A stretch of 64,000 nucleotides of DNA from Paracoccus amoyensis (lineage in GTDB: Bacteria; Pseudomonadota; Alphaproteobacteria; Rhodobacterales; Rhodobacteraceae), in NCBI RefSeq assembly GCF_014490725.1, contig NZ_JACOQL010000001.1:124001-188000 (forward strand). Reading direction: 5' to 3'. Shown here piece after piece: positions 31,644 to 40,544 of the stretch. A program made the position numbers and the translations under genes. Within the stretch, counting starts at the first letter, position 1, and every line of letters starts with the position of its first letter. The notes beneath the pieces were generated by a model. It was not told the origin of the DNA. It made no database searches and saw nothing but the letters and a program-made list of their open reading frames with translations.

Positions 31644-32818
31644 TTTTCGGCGTAAACCGCATCGCGGATGTCAAAGACGAACTTGCCGCCCATGCCTTCA
31701 AAGGCGGTGTTGGTCAACGCAACCACCGTCAGATTTTGCACCGGGTCGATGAACCACGAATGACCATAGGCACCGCCCCATTGGACCGTGCCCACCGATT
31801 GGGGCGTATGCGCGGCCCGGGGATCGACCAGAACCGCCCAGCCATAGCCAAAGCCCCAACCCGGACCCTGGGTCTGCGACTGCGGGCCGACCTGATCGGC
31901 CATCATGGTCGTGACCGTCTCGGGCTTCAGGATGGGGCCGCCACCCTGCCGGATCACTTCCAGAAAGCGCAAAATCTCACTGGCAGTCCCGATCATGCCC
32001 GCGCCACCGGATGGATAGGATCGTGGGTTCAGCGCGCGACCCAAATCGAAACGCGCGAAACTGGCACCCGTGAAGATATCCGTCTGCTCGGTCATCCGAA
32101 GGGGGGCCGGGCTGCCATCACGATAAGGCGTGACCAGCGCAACCCCTGCCGGCGCAATGAAATCGGTCTTGGTCAGGCCCAGCGGGTCAAGAATGATCTG
32201 ACGGACTGCCTGTGACAGCGGCAGTTCGGTCATTTTTTCGATCACCGCACCGATCACGTCCATGCCCAGCGAATAGCGCCACCCGTTGCCCGGATCATAA
32301 ACCAATCGGGCTTGTGTCAAACGGTCCAGATTTTCCGTGAGGCTTAATCCCGGCTGATCCAGCCCGTCAGATATATTCAGCCGTTCATATTCGCTGCCTG
32401 CGGGTTCGATGAAGCCATAGCTAAGGCCGGATGTATGGGTCAGCAGTTGATGCAGGGAGATGGCGGGGGTGTCGCCTGTCGCCGTCCTGGGCAGGAAATC
32501 CGGCAGAAATCTTGTGACTGGATCATCCAATGAGACCCGGCCATCCTCGACCAGCTTCATCAGCGCCGCAGTTACGATGGGCTTGGTGATCGAGGCCAAT
32601 CTGAAAACAGCATCCTCGGTCATCGGGATGCCATTCTCTCGGTCATTCATCCCGGCGGTGCGGCGATAGAAAACTCTGCCATTTCGGGCGATCAGCACCA
32701 CCGCGCCAACGATGCGCTTTTCCCTGATCGCAAGGTCGATGGCAGCATCCATGCGCACCGTGATGTTCGGTTCCGCATCGGTCAGGGCGTGGTCATTGAT
32801 CGACAAGTTCTCTGGCAT
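31640..32818 (-). CDS. Serine hydrolase, class C beta-lactamase/esterase fold
   Basis: 392 residues with the class C beta-lactamase/DD-peptidase fold. SxxK motif is SITK in FRLASITKPIVTAALM near residue 75, the YxN-equivalent is WRYSLGMDVIG near 185, plus LLTHTSGLSYGF and a late QWGGAYGHSWFIDP in place of KTG. No signal peptide, so probably a cytoplasmic esterase/hydrolase and not an antibiotic resistance enzyme. ATG at 32818 with AAGGA upstream. Convergent with otnI. Confidence 0.85.
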   Translation of the reverse strand: MPENLSINDHALTDAEPNITVRMDAAIDLAIREKRIVGAVVLIARNGRVFYRRTAGMNDRENGIPMTEDAVFRLASITKPIVTAALMKLVEDGRVSLDDPVTRFLPDFLPRTATGDTPAISLHQLLTHTSGLSYGFIEPAGSEYERLNISDGLDQPGLSLTENLDRLTQARLVYDPGNGWRYSLGMDVIGAVIEKMTELPLSQAVRQIILDPLGLTKTDFIAPAGVALVTPYRDGSPAPLRMTEQTDIFTGASFARFDLGRALNPRSYPSGGAGMIGTASEILRFLEVIRQGGGPILKPETVTTMMADQVGPQSQTQGPGWGFGYGWAVLVDPRAAHTPQSVGTVQWGGAYGHSWFIDPVQNLTVVALTNTAFEGMGGKFVFDIRDAVYAEN

Positions 32819-32930
32819 TCTGGCTTCCTTTCGGGCAGGGCCGCCACGCCGAGGCAAGGCGAAAATCGGCCCGCAATCAACGGCAAGCTGTAGCGACTTT
32901 CAGCAAGGCGCAAGCCCGCAGTATCGGCAT

Positions 32931-32943
32931 AGAATAATATTCT
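32931..32943. promoter_or_regulatory. Small inverted repeat upstream of the sulfate transporter operon
   Basis: AGAATA and TATTCT flank one A, in an AT-rich patch about 90 bases before cysA. Possible CysB/Cbl-type or promoter element; weak evidence. Confidence 0.3.
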
Positions 32944-33031
32944 CTTTTCTGGCCAAAGGTCGCCAATCGCCGTTCCTTGGCAAGGGGATGGGCGGTTGTT
33001 AACTGTTCAGCCAAGTCACAAAGGACGCATC

Positions 33032-34141
33032 ATGTCGCTTGCCATGTCGAATATCACCCGCCGCTTTGGCCAGACCGAGGTGTTGCGCGGTATTGATCTG
33101 GACGTTGCCAAGGGCGAACTGATCGCGCTTCTGGGGCCATCAGGGTCGGGCAAGACGACACTTTTACGGATCATCGCCGGGTTGGACTGGCCCGATGCCG
33201 GGAATCTGTCCTTTGAAGGGCAGGACTGGCTGCTGAAAACGGCGGCGCAGCGCAAGATCGGCATGGTGTTTCAGCACTACGCCCTGTTTCCGCATATGAC
33301 GGTGCGCGAAAACATTGCCTTTGGCCTGACCGTTCTGCCGCGTGCGCAGCGCCCCGGCAAGGCACAGATCGCCGAAACTGTTCAGCGCCTGCTGACCTTT
33401 CTGCAAATCTCGCAGCTGGCTGATCGCTATCCGTCTGAACTCTCGGGCGGTCAGCGTCAGCGGGTGGCACTGGGGCGCGCCATGGCGATTGAACCGCGCG
33501 TATTGCTGCTGGATGAGCCTTTCGGCGCACTGGACGCACAGGTCCGCCGTGATCTGCGCCGTTGGTTGCGCAGCGTCCATGACAGCGCCGGCATCACCAC
33601 GATTTTCGTCACCCACGATCAGGAAGAGGCGTTTGAGCTGGCCGACCGTGTGGTGGTGATGAATGGCGGCGTGATCGAACAGATCGGCCGCCCGGATCAG
33701 ATCTATGACCACCCCGCGACGCCCTTTGTCGCCCGCTTCCTTGGCCTGACGGTCGAACTGCCGGTGGTGATGAAGGCGGGCAGGGCCGAGGCTGCAGGCT
33801 TTGATCTGACCGCGCTGCCGCGCCGTGCCCTGCCCGAAGGGCCTGCCACGCTGTTCCTGCGCCCCGCCGATATTCAACCTGTTGCCGATCCGGCGGCGCC
33901 CTTTCACCTGACAGAAATCAGCTCTACCGGCGCGCTGCTGCGCGTGGTGGCCGAATCCGACAGTGGCTGTCGCATTGAAGCCGAGGTTCCGCGTCGTGAC
34001 GGTCACGGGCTGGAAACCGGCATGAATGTCAGCCTTTGCGCGGTCGCGGGACAGATATTCCCCGGCCTCGCGTCGCAGCGCGCATCCAGCCCGGTTGCCG
34101 CAGAAACAACACCTCACGCCCTCAAGGAGAACCGGCTGTGA
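33032..34141 (+). CDS. cysA: Sulfate/thiosulfate ABC transporter ATP-binding protein, CysA
   Basis: 369-residue ATPase energising sulfate import. Walker A GPSGSGKTTLL, Q-loop MVFQHYALFPHMTV, signature LSGGQRQRVALGRAMA, Walker B LLLDEPFGALD, H-loop FVTHDQEEAFE, then a TOBE-like C-terminus with LFLRPADIQPV as in CysA. Start ATG 33032 follows AAAGGA. Its stop overlaps the GTG of the binding-protein gene. Having the ATPase first, ahead of the binding protein and permeases, differs from the E. coli order. Confidence 0.93.
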   Translation: MSLAMSNITRRFGQTEVLRGIDLDVAKGELIALLGPSGSGKTTLLRIIAGLDWPDAGNLSFEGQDWLLKTAAQRKIGMVFQHYALFPHMTVRENIAFGLTVLPRAQRPGKAQIAETVQRLLTFLQISQLADRYPSELSGGQRQRVALGRAMAIEPRVLLLDEPFGALDAQVRRDLRRWLRSVHDSAGITTIFVTHDQEEAFELADRVVVMNGGVIEQIGRPDQIYDHPATPFVARFLGLTVELPVVMKAGRAEAAGFDLTALPRRALPEGPATLFLRPADIQPVADPAAPFHLTEISSTGALLRVVAESDSGCRIEAEVPRRDGHGLETGMNVSLCAVAGQIFPGLASQRASSPVAAETTPHALKENRL

Positions 34142-35136
34142 AAACCCGTTTGACGACTGCGCTTGCTTTGATCCTTGGCCTGTCCGGCCCGGCCTTCGCG
34201 CAAGACGATTCCATTCTGAACGTGTCCTATGACGTTGCCCGCGAACTGTTCGCTGAAATCAATCCGGCCTTTGCCGCCAAGTGGCAGGCCGATACCGGCC
34301 GCACGGTCGAGGTCGAGCAATCCCATGCCGGGTCGTCGAAACAGGCCCGCGCCATTCTGGAAGGCTTGCCAGCCGATGTGGTCACCTTCAACCAAGTAAC
34401 GGATATCGACGTGCTGGCCGAGGGCGGCATGGTTGATGAAAACTGGCGCGAGGCGTTCCCGAACGAAGCCTCGCCCTATTATTCGCTGCCCGCCTTTCTG
34501 GTCCGCGAAGGCAACCCGAAGGGGATCGAGGATTGGGACGATCTGACGCAGGAAGGCGTTCAGGTGATCTTTCCGAACCCGAAAACCAGCGGCAACGCCC
34601 GTTACACCTATCTGGCAGCCTATGCCTATGCGTTGAAACAGAATGGTGGCGATCAGGAAAAGGCGCAGGAATTCGTGCGCAAGATCTTTGCCAACGTGCC
34701 GGTTTTTGACACTGGCGGGCGCGCTGCGACGGCGACCTTTGCCGAACGTGGTCTGGGCGATGTGCTGATCACCTTCGAGGCCGAAACCGGAGGCATTGCG
34801 GGGCAATATGCCGATGAGAAATTTCAGCGCGTGACGCCATCGCTGTCCGTTCTGGCTGAATTTCCGGTCGCCATCGTGACCGAGAATGCCGAACGCAAAG
34901 GCACAGAAGACGTGTCAAAGGCCTATCTGGATTATCTGTATACGCCCGAAGCGCAGCGCATTCTGGGCAAGCATTTCTATCGCCTGAACAACGAAGAAAT
35001 CGCTGCCGAATTCGCATCGGAATTTCCTGAAGTCGAACTGGTGACCGTCGATGATGTCTTTGGTGGCTGGGATCAGGCGCAGGCCGAACATTTCGCCGAA
35101 GGCGGTATTCTGGACAAGGTCTTTGTGAACCAATGA
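34138..35136 (+). CDS. sbp: Sulfate-binding periplasmic protein (Sbp/CysP)
   Basis: 332 residues with a Sec signal, KTRLTTALALILGLSGPAFA, mature start QDDSILNVSYDVARELF. The segments NVSYDVARELFAEINPAF, QSHAGSSKQARAILEGLPAD and FPNPKTSGNARYTYLAA are classic for Sbp/CysP and form the sulfate pocket. GTG start at 34138 overlaps the cysA stop; AAGGAG precedes it. Sulfate versus thiosulfate preference cannot be assigned. Confidence 0.93.
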   Translation: MKTRLTTALALILGLSGPAFAQDDSILNVSYDVARELFAEINPAFAAKWQADTGRTVEVEQSHAGSSKQARAILEGLPADVVTFNQVTDIDVLAEGGMVDENWREAFPNEASPYYSLPAFLVREGNPKGIEDWDDLTQEGVQVIFPNPKTSGNARYTYLAAYAYALKQNGGDQEKAQEFVRKIFANVPVFDTGGRAATATFAERGLGDVLITFEAETGGIAGQYADEKFQRVTPSLSVLAEFPVAIVTENAERKGTEDVSKAYLDYLYTPEAQRILGKHFYRLNNEEIAAEFASEFPEVELVTVDDVFGGWDQAQAEHFAEGGILDKVFVNQ

Positions 35137-35990
35137 CCTCGGTGGCGGTCGCGATACCTCGCAGCGGCAGAACGCGGCGCGTTCTTCCCGGCTTTGGGCT
35201 GACGATGGGGCTGACGCTTAGCTATGTCGGCATCATCGTGCTGCTGCCCGTGCTGGCGCTGGTGCTGAAAGGGGCGGAAATCGGCCCTGTCCGCTATTGG
35301 GAAATCGTGACCTCGCCGCGCACCCTGGCGGCGCTGCGGCTGACCGTGACGGCGGCCGCAATCGCAACGCTGTTCAATGCGGCCTATGGGTTGCTGATGG
35401 CATGGGTGCTGACCCGCTATTGCTTTCCGGGGCGCAGGCTGCTGGACGCGATGATGGATATTCCCTTTGCGTTGCCCACGGCGGTGGCTGGTCTGTCCCT
35501 GACCGCGCTGTTTTCCGCGAATGGCTGGTATGGGTCGATCCTTGCCCCGGCGGGGATCAGCGTCGTCTATACCATCTGGGGCGTCGCGATCGCGATGAGC
35601 TTTACATCCGTGCCCTTCGTCGTGCGCACGGTGCAGCCGATTCTGGAGGACCTCGATCCGGCGGTCGAAGAGGCCGCCCGCAGCCTTGGCGCGTCGCCCT
35701 TCACCATCTTTCGCCGGGTGATCTTTCCGGCGATCCAACCGGCCTTTCTGGTCGGCGCGACCATCGCCTTTGCCCGTTCGCTGGGCGAATTTGGCGCCGT
35801 CATCTTCATCGCGGGCAATCTGCCGATGAAGACCGAAATCGCCTCGCTTCTGGCGATGATCCGGCTAGAGGAATATGACTACAACGGGGCCGCCGCAATC
35901 GCGCTGACGCTGATGCTGATTGCGCTGATCCTGCTGGCGCTGTCGAACTGGCTTCAATCGCGGATGCAGCGCAAAGGGGGTGTGACGTGA
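35133..35990 (+). CDS. cysT: Sulfate ABC transporter permease CysT (CysU)
   Basis: 285-residue membrane permease with six helices. Typical CysT features: ALRLTVTAAAIATLFNAAYG, DIPFALPTAVAGLSLTALF, and the EAA loop EEAARSLGASPFTIFRRVIF. ATG overlaps the sbp stop (ATGA). Forms the channel with CysW. Confidence 0.93.
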   Translation: MTSVAVAIPRSGRTRRVLPGFGLTMGLTLSYVGIIVLLPVLALVLKGAEIGPVRYWEIVTSPRTLAALRLTVTAAAIATLFNAAYGLLMAWVLTRYCFPGRRLLDAMMDIPFALPTAVAGLSLTALFSANGWYGSILAPAGISVVYTIWGVAIAMSFTSVPFVVRTVQPILEDLDPAVEEAARSLGASPFTIFRRVIFPAIQPAFLVGATIAFARSLGEFGAVIFIAGNLPMKTEIASLLAMIRLEEYDYNGAAAIALTLMLIALILLALSNWLQSRMQRKGGVT

Positions 35991-36826
35991 AACCGGCTGT
36001 CGTCCCCGGTGCGCTGGCGCCACGCGAAAAACAGACCGCTTCCCGTCTTCTGATCGGCTTGGCGGTCGCGGTCACTGCCGTCATCATCGTGGTGCCACTG
36101 ATCTATATCTTCTGGCGTGCGCTGGCCGATGGCTTTGGCGTCTTTGCGCAAAACATCCTTGACCCGAACACGCTGCATGCGGTCTGGCTGACGGCGCTGG
36201 TCGCGCTGATCACCGTGCCGGTGAATATCGTCATCGGTCTTGCTGCGGCGTGGCTGATCGCGCGGTTTACCTTTCCGGGCCGCAAGCTGCTGCTGACGGT
36301 GATCGAGCTGCCATTTTCAATCTCTCCGATCATCGCGGGCGTCTGTTATCTGCTGCTTTACGGTCGTCAGGGGCTGCTTGGGCCAATGCTGGCAGATGCC
36401 GATATCCAGATCCTGTTCGCGTTGCCCGGGATCGTGCTGGTCACGCTGTTCGTCACCGCGCCCTTCGTGACGCGCGAAGTCCTGCCCCTGATGCAGGCGC
36501 AAGGGTCGGAACAGGAACAGGCCGCCCTGACGCTGGGCGCGTCGGGATTTCAGATTTTCCGGCTGGTGACGCTGCCAAATATCCGCTGGGCGCTGGTCTA
36601 TGGCGCGGTTCTGGCATCCGCCCGCGCGATCGGAGAGTTTGGCGCCGTCTCGGTCGTGTCGGGTTCCATCCGGGGGCAGACGAATACACTGCCCTTGCAG
36701 ATCGAGCTGCTGTTCAATGATCTGAACATCGTTGGTGCGTTTGCGGCGGCCTCGACGCTGACCTTGCTGGCGCTGGTGACCATGCTGATCAAAACCCTGG
36801 TCGAGGGGCGCACCAAAAGCGACTGA
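35987..36826 (+). CDS. cysW: Sulfate ABC transporter permease CysW
   Basis: 279-residue partner permease. Features: VWLTALVALITVPVNIVIGL, ELPFSISPIIAGVCYLLLYG, EAA-type loop QEQAALTLGASGFQIFRLVT, and EFGAVSVVSGSIRGQTNTLP near the end, diagnostic of CysW. Starts at GTG 35987, overlapping the cysT stop, and ends directly against the convergent gbpR gene with no room for a separate terminator. Confidence 0.93.
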   Translation: MKPAVVPGALAPREKQTASRLLIGLAVAVTAVIIVVPLIYIFWRALADGFGVFAQNILDPNTLHAVWLTALVALITVPVNIVIGLAAAWLIARFTFPGRKLLLTVIELPFSISPIIAGVCYLLLYGRQGLLGPMLADADIQILFALPGIVLVTLFVTAPFVTREVLPLMQAQGSEQEQAALTLGASGFQIFRLVTLPNIRWALVYGAVLASARAIGEFGAVSVVSGSIRGQTNTLPLQIELLFNDLNIVGAFAAASTLTLLALVTMLIKTLVEGRTKSD

Positions 36827-37777
36827 TCAGCGCGTCGTCAGATCAAGGATCGGGCGACGCGACATGGTCACCAACTCTTCCCGCAGACGCAGGGCCAAGG
36901 GCGACAGCGGACGGCGCACCAGATCCAGCAGGTAATAGGGCGGCACGCGCAGGTCATGCGCCGTTTTCAGCACCGTGAACCTGGCCGAGATCGGCGGCTG
37001 GATCAGCAGTTGCGCAACCTCATCCGAGACGGCGGCGATGGCATTGCTTTGCGCCAGATAGGCGATGGTCAGCAGCATCGAGGGGCTGTCGATGATATTC
37101 TTCGGCTCGGCCAGTCCGACGCCCGCGAAGGCCGCCAGGGTGGCTTCGCGGATGGGCGATCCGCGCTGTTGCAGCACCCATTCATGGCCGACCATTTCCA
37201 TTAGCGTCACGACAGATGCACGGCCAAGCGGATGGCCGACACGCGCGATCATGGTTACTTTTTCGTCGTGCATGGGCAGGATGTTGAACGCCTTGCTGTC
37301 ATATTCGGGCAGGATGCGGCCAAGGACGAAGTCCATCTCTCCTGCGGTCAACTGTTTCAGCAGCTCACGGGATGGCATCACGTCGATGCTGATCTGGGCT
37401 TCCGGTGCTTCCTGCTTCACGCGGCGCACGGCGGCAACCAGATGGCTGACGGCCGGACCTGTCACCGCCCCCACCCGAACCGCGCCGGCATAGCCCTCGC
37501 GCAGATCGCGCATATCGGTGGCGATGCTCTCCATTTCGCGCAGGATCACGCGGGCGCGGCGCAGAAAGGATACGCCAAATTCGGTCGGCTCCATTCCCTT
37601 GGGTGTGCGTTGAAACAAGGCCGAGCCGATTTGCCGCTCGACCTCGGCCAGCATGCGGGATGCGGCGGGCTGTGTCATGGCCAAGGCATCGGCGGCGACC
37701 TGCAATTGACCGTGGCGGTCGATCTGGTCGATCAGGCGCAACTGTGCGGGCTTCAGGGCAAGGCGGAAATTTGACAT
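36827..37777 (-). CDS. gbpR: LysR-family regulator, GbpR-like (galactose-binding-protein regulator)
   Basis: 316 residues: helix-turn-helix QLRLIDQIDRHGQLQVAADA with ALAMTQPAASRMLAEVE, then a LysR effector domain. Divergent from chvE-gguAB, the same arrangement as Agrobacterium gbpR, which activates chvE in response to L-arabinose, D-galactose or D-fucose. The inverted repeat ATATCA-TCCT-TGATAT (37776-37791) straddles its start codon and may be an autoregulatory site. Regulates the large locus running to 54826, probably. Confidence 0.88.
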   Translation of the reverse strand: MSNFRLALKPAQLRLIDQIDRHGQLQVAADALAMTQPAASRMLAEVERQIGSALFQRTPKGMEPTEFGVSFLRRARVILREMESIATDMRDLREGYAGAVRVGAVTGPAVSHLVAAVRRVKQEAPEAQISIDVMPSRELLKQLTAGEMDFVLGRILPEYDSKAFNILPMHDEKVTMIARVGHPLGRASVVTLMEMVGHEWVLQQRGSPIREATLAAFAGVGLAEPKNIIDSPSMLLTIAYLAQSNAIAAVSDEVAQLLIQPPISARFTVLKTAHDLRVPPYYLLDLVRRPLSPLALRLREELVTMSRRPILDLTTR

Positions 37778-37791
37778 ATCATCCTTGATAT
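37776..37791. promoter_or_regulatory. Inverted repeat at the gbpR start, candidate GbpR site
   Basis: ATATCA and TGATAT flank TCCT, overlapping the gbpR ATG and about 110 bases before chvE. Position suits autorepression. LysR sites are often longer and less symmetric, so this is tentative. Confidence 0.4.
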
Positions 37792-37902
37792 ACGGATGGC
37801 TTAAAATTTCATTTTACCGATATGAACTTCCATTGCTAGTCTTCGCGCCACCTAACAAGGGAACCGCAGGCGCAAAGACGCTGCGCAGGGAGGATTATAC
37901 TG

Positions 37903-38958
37903 ATGAAGCTGAATACCGCCGCGATCGCGCTTGCGATCGGTGTGTCTTGGTGCGCCGTTGGTGCAATGGCCGAAACCGTCGGGATCTCGATGCCGACGAA
38001 GTCCTCGGCCCGCTGGATCGACGATGGCAACAACATGGTCAAGCAGTTCCAGGAAGCTGGTTATGACACCGATCTGCAATATGCCGAAGATGACATTCCC
38101 AACCAGCTTGCGCAGGTCGAGAATATGATCACCAAAGGCGTGGATGTGCTGGTGATCGCCGCCATCGACGGCACGACGCTGTCGAACGCGCTGGCCAATG
38201 CCAAAGCCGCCGACATCAAGATCATCGCCTATGATCGCCTGATCCGCGACACGCCGGATGTCGATTACTATGCGACCTTTGACAACTTCAAAGTCGGCGT
38301 CGAACAGGCAAACACGCTGGTCGCCGGCCTGAAAGAGCGTTTCCCGGACACGAAGCCGTGGAATGTCGAACTGTTCGGCGGCAGCCCGGACGACAACAAC
38401 GCCTATTTCTTCTATGATGGCGCGATGTCGGTTCTGCAGCCGCTGATCGACGATGGCTCGGTCGTGATCCCGTCGGGGCAGATGGGCATGGATACCGTCG
38501 GCACGCTTCGTTGGGATCCGGCGACGGCACAGGCCCGCATGGATAACATCCTGTCGGCCAATTACACCGACAAGCAGGTTCAGGCCGTGCTGTCGCCCTA
38601 TGACGGGCTGTCCATCGGTATCCTGTCGTCGCTGAAAGGTGTGGGCTACGGCTCGGGCGACATGCCGATGCCGATCGTGTCGGGGCAGGACGCCGAAGTG
38701 CAGTCGGTCAAATCCATCCGCGCCGATGAACAATATGCGACCATCTTCAAGGACACCCGCGAACTGGCGAAAGTCACCGTGGGCATGGTCGATGCGATGC
38801 TGAAAGGCGGAGAGCCGGAAATCAACGACACCGAAACCTATGACAACGGCGTCAAGGTCGTTCCCTCCTATCTGCTGCAGCCGGTTCCGGTGACAAAAGG
38901 CGACATCGAATCCGTGCTGATCGGGTCGGGCTATTACACCGAAGATCAGTTGAAATAA
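37903..38958 (+). CDS. chvE: Multiple-sugar-binding periplasmic protein ChvE
   Basis: 351 residues, with signal [20 protein letters not shown] ending near AMA and mature [55 protein letters not shown] and a late [13 protein letters not shown] are characteristic of ChvE/XylF-like proteins, whose ligands include arabinose, galactose, glucose and xylose. Under GbpR control and paired with gguAB. Whether it also has the chemotaxis/virulence-sensing role known in Agrobacterium cannot be told. A strong hairpin follows. Confidence 0.93.
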   Translation: MKLNTAAIALAIGVSWCAVGAMAETVGISMPTKSSARWIDDGNNMVKQFQEAGYDTDLQYAEDDIPNQLAQVENMITKGVDVLVIAAIDGTTLSNALANAKAADIKIIAYDRLIRDTPDVDYYATFDNFKVGVEQANTLVAGLKERFPDTKPWNVELFGGSPDDNNAYFFYDGAMSVLQPLIDDGSVVIPSGQMGMDTVGTLRWDPATAQARMDNILSANYTDKQVQAVLSPYDGLSIGILSSLKGVGYGSGDMPMPIVSGQDAEVQSVKSIRADEQYATIFKDTRELAKVTVGMVDAMLKGGEPEINDTETYDNGVKVVPSYLLQPVPVTKGDIESVLIGSGYYTEDQLK

Positions 38959-38966
38959 CAGGCAAT

Positions 38967-38991
38967 AAGGCCGCCCCGCGCGGGCGGCCTT
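38967..38991 (+). terminator. GC-rich hairpin between chvE and gguA
   Basis: AAGGCCGCCC (38967-38976) pairs with GGGCGGCCTT (38982-38991) around CGCGC. Only one further T, so it is probably an attenuator or stabiliser raising chvE over gguAB. Confidence 0.75.
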
Positions 38992-39009
38992 TGACCGACG
39001 GAGTCCGCC

Positions 39010-39798
39010 ATGTCCACACTTCTGGAAATGCGCAATATCACCAAGACATTCCCGGGTGTGAAGGCGCTGAACAATGTCAGTATCGCCGTCCGCGAGGGCG
39101 AAATTCACGCGATCTGTGGTGAGAACGGCGCCGGTAAATCCACGTTGATGAAGGTGCTGTCGGGTGTTTATCCGCATGGCAGTTACGACGGGGATATCGT
39201 CTATGACAACGAAACGGCCGCCTTTCGCAGCATTCGCGACAGCGAAGATCGCGGCATCATCATCATTCATCAGGAACTGGCGCTGATCCCGCTGCTGACC
39301 ATCGCCGAGAATATCTTTCTGGGCAATGAACGCGCGTCCCATGGCGTCATCGACTGGCCCGAAACATTCCGCGAAACCGAAGGTCTGCTGGCCAAGGTGG
39401 GGCTGCGTGAAACACCGGGCACACGTGTTGACAGCCTTGGGGTGGGCAAGCAACAGCTTGTCGAGATTGCGAAGGCGCTGTCCAAGAACGTGCGCCTGCT
39501 GATCCTTGACGAACCGACGGCGGCACTGTCGGAATCCGATAGCCAGGCCCTGCTGGATCTGCTGCTGGAACTGAAATCACAGGGCGTCACCTCGATCATC
39601 ATCAGCCACAAACTGAACGAGGTGCGCCGCGTCGCCGATACGGTCACGGTGATCCGCGACGGCGCCTCGATTTCCACCATCGACGCGCGCGGCGGTGAAC
39701 TGACCGAAGATCGCATTGTGCGCGACATGGTTGGCCGCGACATGGCGCATCGCTATCCCGAACGCGAAAGCCGGGCAGGCAATGTGGTGTTCGAGTGA
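39010..39798 (+). CDS. gguA: Sugar ABC transporter ATPase GguA, N-terminal half (gene split)
   Basis: First ABC domain of GguA, 262 residues: Walker [20 protein letters not shown]-loop [10 protein letters not shown], degenerate signature [18 protein letters not shown], Walker [18 protein letters not shown]-loop [11 protein letters not shown]. The frame stops at TGA 39796-39798 right where intact GguA continues into its second domain (VFE followed by VKDWNVWHP). The second half is in the adjacent +1-related frame with a GTGA overlap. One missing base, GAGTGAAG for GAGGTGAAG, restores a full 506-residue protein. Either a frameshift (real or sequencing error) or a genuinely two-piece ATPase. Confidence 0.85.
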   Translation: MSTLLEMRNITKTFPGVKALNNVSIAVREGEIHAICGENGAGKSTLMKVLSGVYPHGSYDGDIVYDNETAAFRSIRDSEDRGIIIIHQELALIPLLTIAENIFLGNERASHGVIDWPETFRETEGLLAKVGLRETPGTRVDSLGVGKQQLVEIAKALSKNVRLLILDEPTAALSESDSQALLDLLLELKSQGVTSIIISHKLNEVRRVADTVTVIRDGASISTIDARGGELTEDRIVRDMVGRDMAHRYPERESRAGNVVFE

Positions 39799-40529
39799 AG
39801 GACTGGAACGTCTGGCATCCTGAACAGCGCGAACGGCAGGTCGTCAAGAACCTGTCGATGAACGTCCGCGCAGGCGAGGTCGTCGGTATCGCCGGGTTGA
39901 TGGGGTCAGGCCGCACCGAACTTGCGATGAGCGTTTTTGGCCGCAGCTATGGCCGCGACATCAGCGGGCAGGTGTTGATGCATGGCAAGCCTGCCGATGT
40001 CAGCACCGTGGACCGTGCCATCGACGCGGGCCTTGCCTATGTGACCGAAGATCGCAAGACGCTTGGCCTGATCCTGGAGGAAACCATTCGCCGCAACACC
40101 AGTCTTGCCAATCTGAAAGGCGTGTCGCAGCGCGGCGTCATCGACGATGCCCGCGAAACCGAGGTGGCCGAGAAATACCGCAAATCGCTGCGCATCCGCA
40201 CGCCGACGGTGTTCCAGAAGGTGATGAACCTGTCGGGGGGCAATCAGCAAAAGGTGGTCCTGGGCAAATGGCTGTTCACCGATCCGGAATTGCTGATCCT
40301 GGACGAACCGACACGCGGGATCGACGTCGGCGCGAAATACGAAATCTATAATATCATCAACGATCTTAGCGCGGCGGGCAAAGCTGTCATCATGATCTCG
40401 TCCGAGATGCCAGAGCTGCTGGGCATGTGCGACCGGATCTATGTCATGAATGAAGGCAGCTTTGTCGGCGAACTGACCCGGGCCGAGGCCAGTCAGGAGG
40501 CCATCATGTCGCTGATCGTCAGAGAATAA
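39795..40529 (+). CDS. gguA: Sugar ABC transporter ATPase GguA, C-terminal half (gene split)
   Basis: Second ABC domain, 244 residues from a possible GTG at 39795: [20 protein letters not shown] (degenerate Walker A, as is normal for the second domain of this family), [18 protein letters not shown], canonical signature [15 protein letters not shown], and Walker [16 protein letters not shown]. No ribosome site precedes the GTG, so separate translation would depend on coupling to the upstream stop. All motifs are intact, which argues that decay is recent or that the break is an error. Confidence 0.85.
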   Translation: MKDWNVWHPEQRERQVVKNLSMNVRAGEVVGIAGLMGSGRTELAMSVFGRSYGRDISGQVLMHGKPADVSTVDRAIDAGLAYVTEDRKTLGLILEETIRRNTSLANLKGVSQRGVIDDARETEVAEKYRKSLRIRTPTVFQKVMNLSGGNQQKVVLGKWLFTDPELLILDEPTRGIDVGAKYEIYNIINDLSAAGKAVIMISSEMPELLGMCDRIYVMNEGSFVGELTRAEASQEAIMSLIVRE

Positions 40530-40544
40530 GGGAGGAAGGCGGCT

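Noticed and set aside
31640..32818. Antibiotic-resistance beta-lactamase
   Set aside because: The SxxK and YxN-like motifs are there, but no signal peptide and no KTG triad element as in AmpC; the protein is more like an esterase of the same fold.
37852..39453. Long open frame of about 530 codons opposite chvE and gguA
   Set aside because: Shadow of chvE and gguA; repetitive His/Arg/Asp/Gln composition and no ribosome site.
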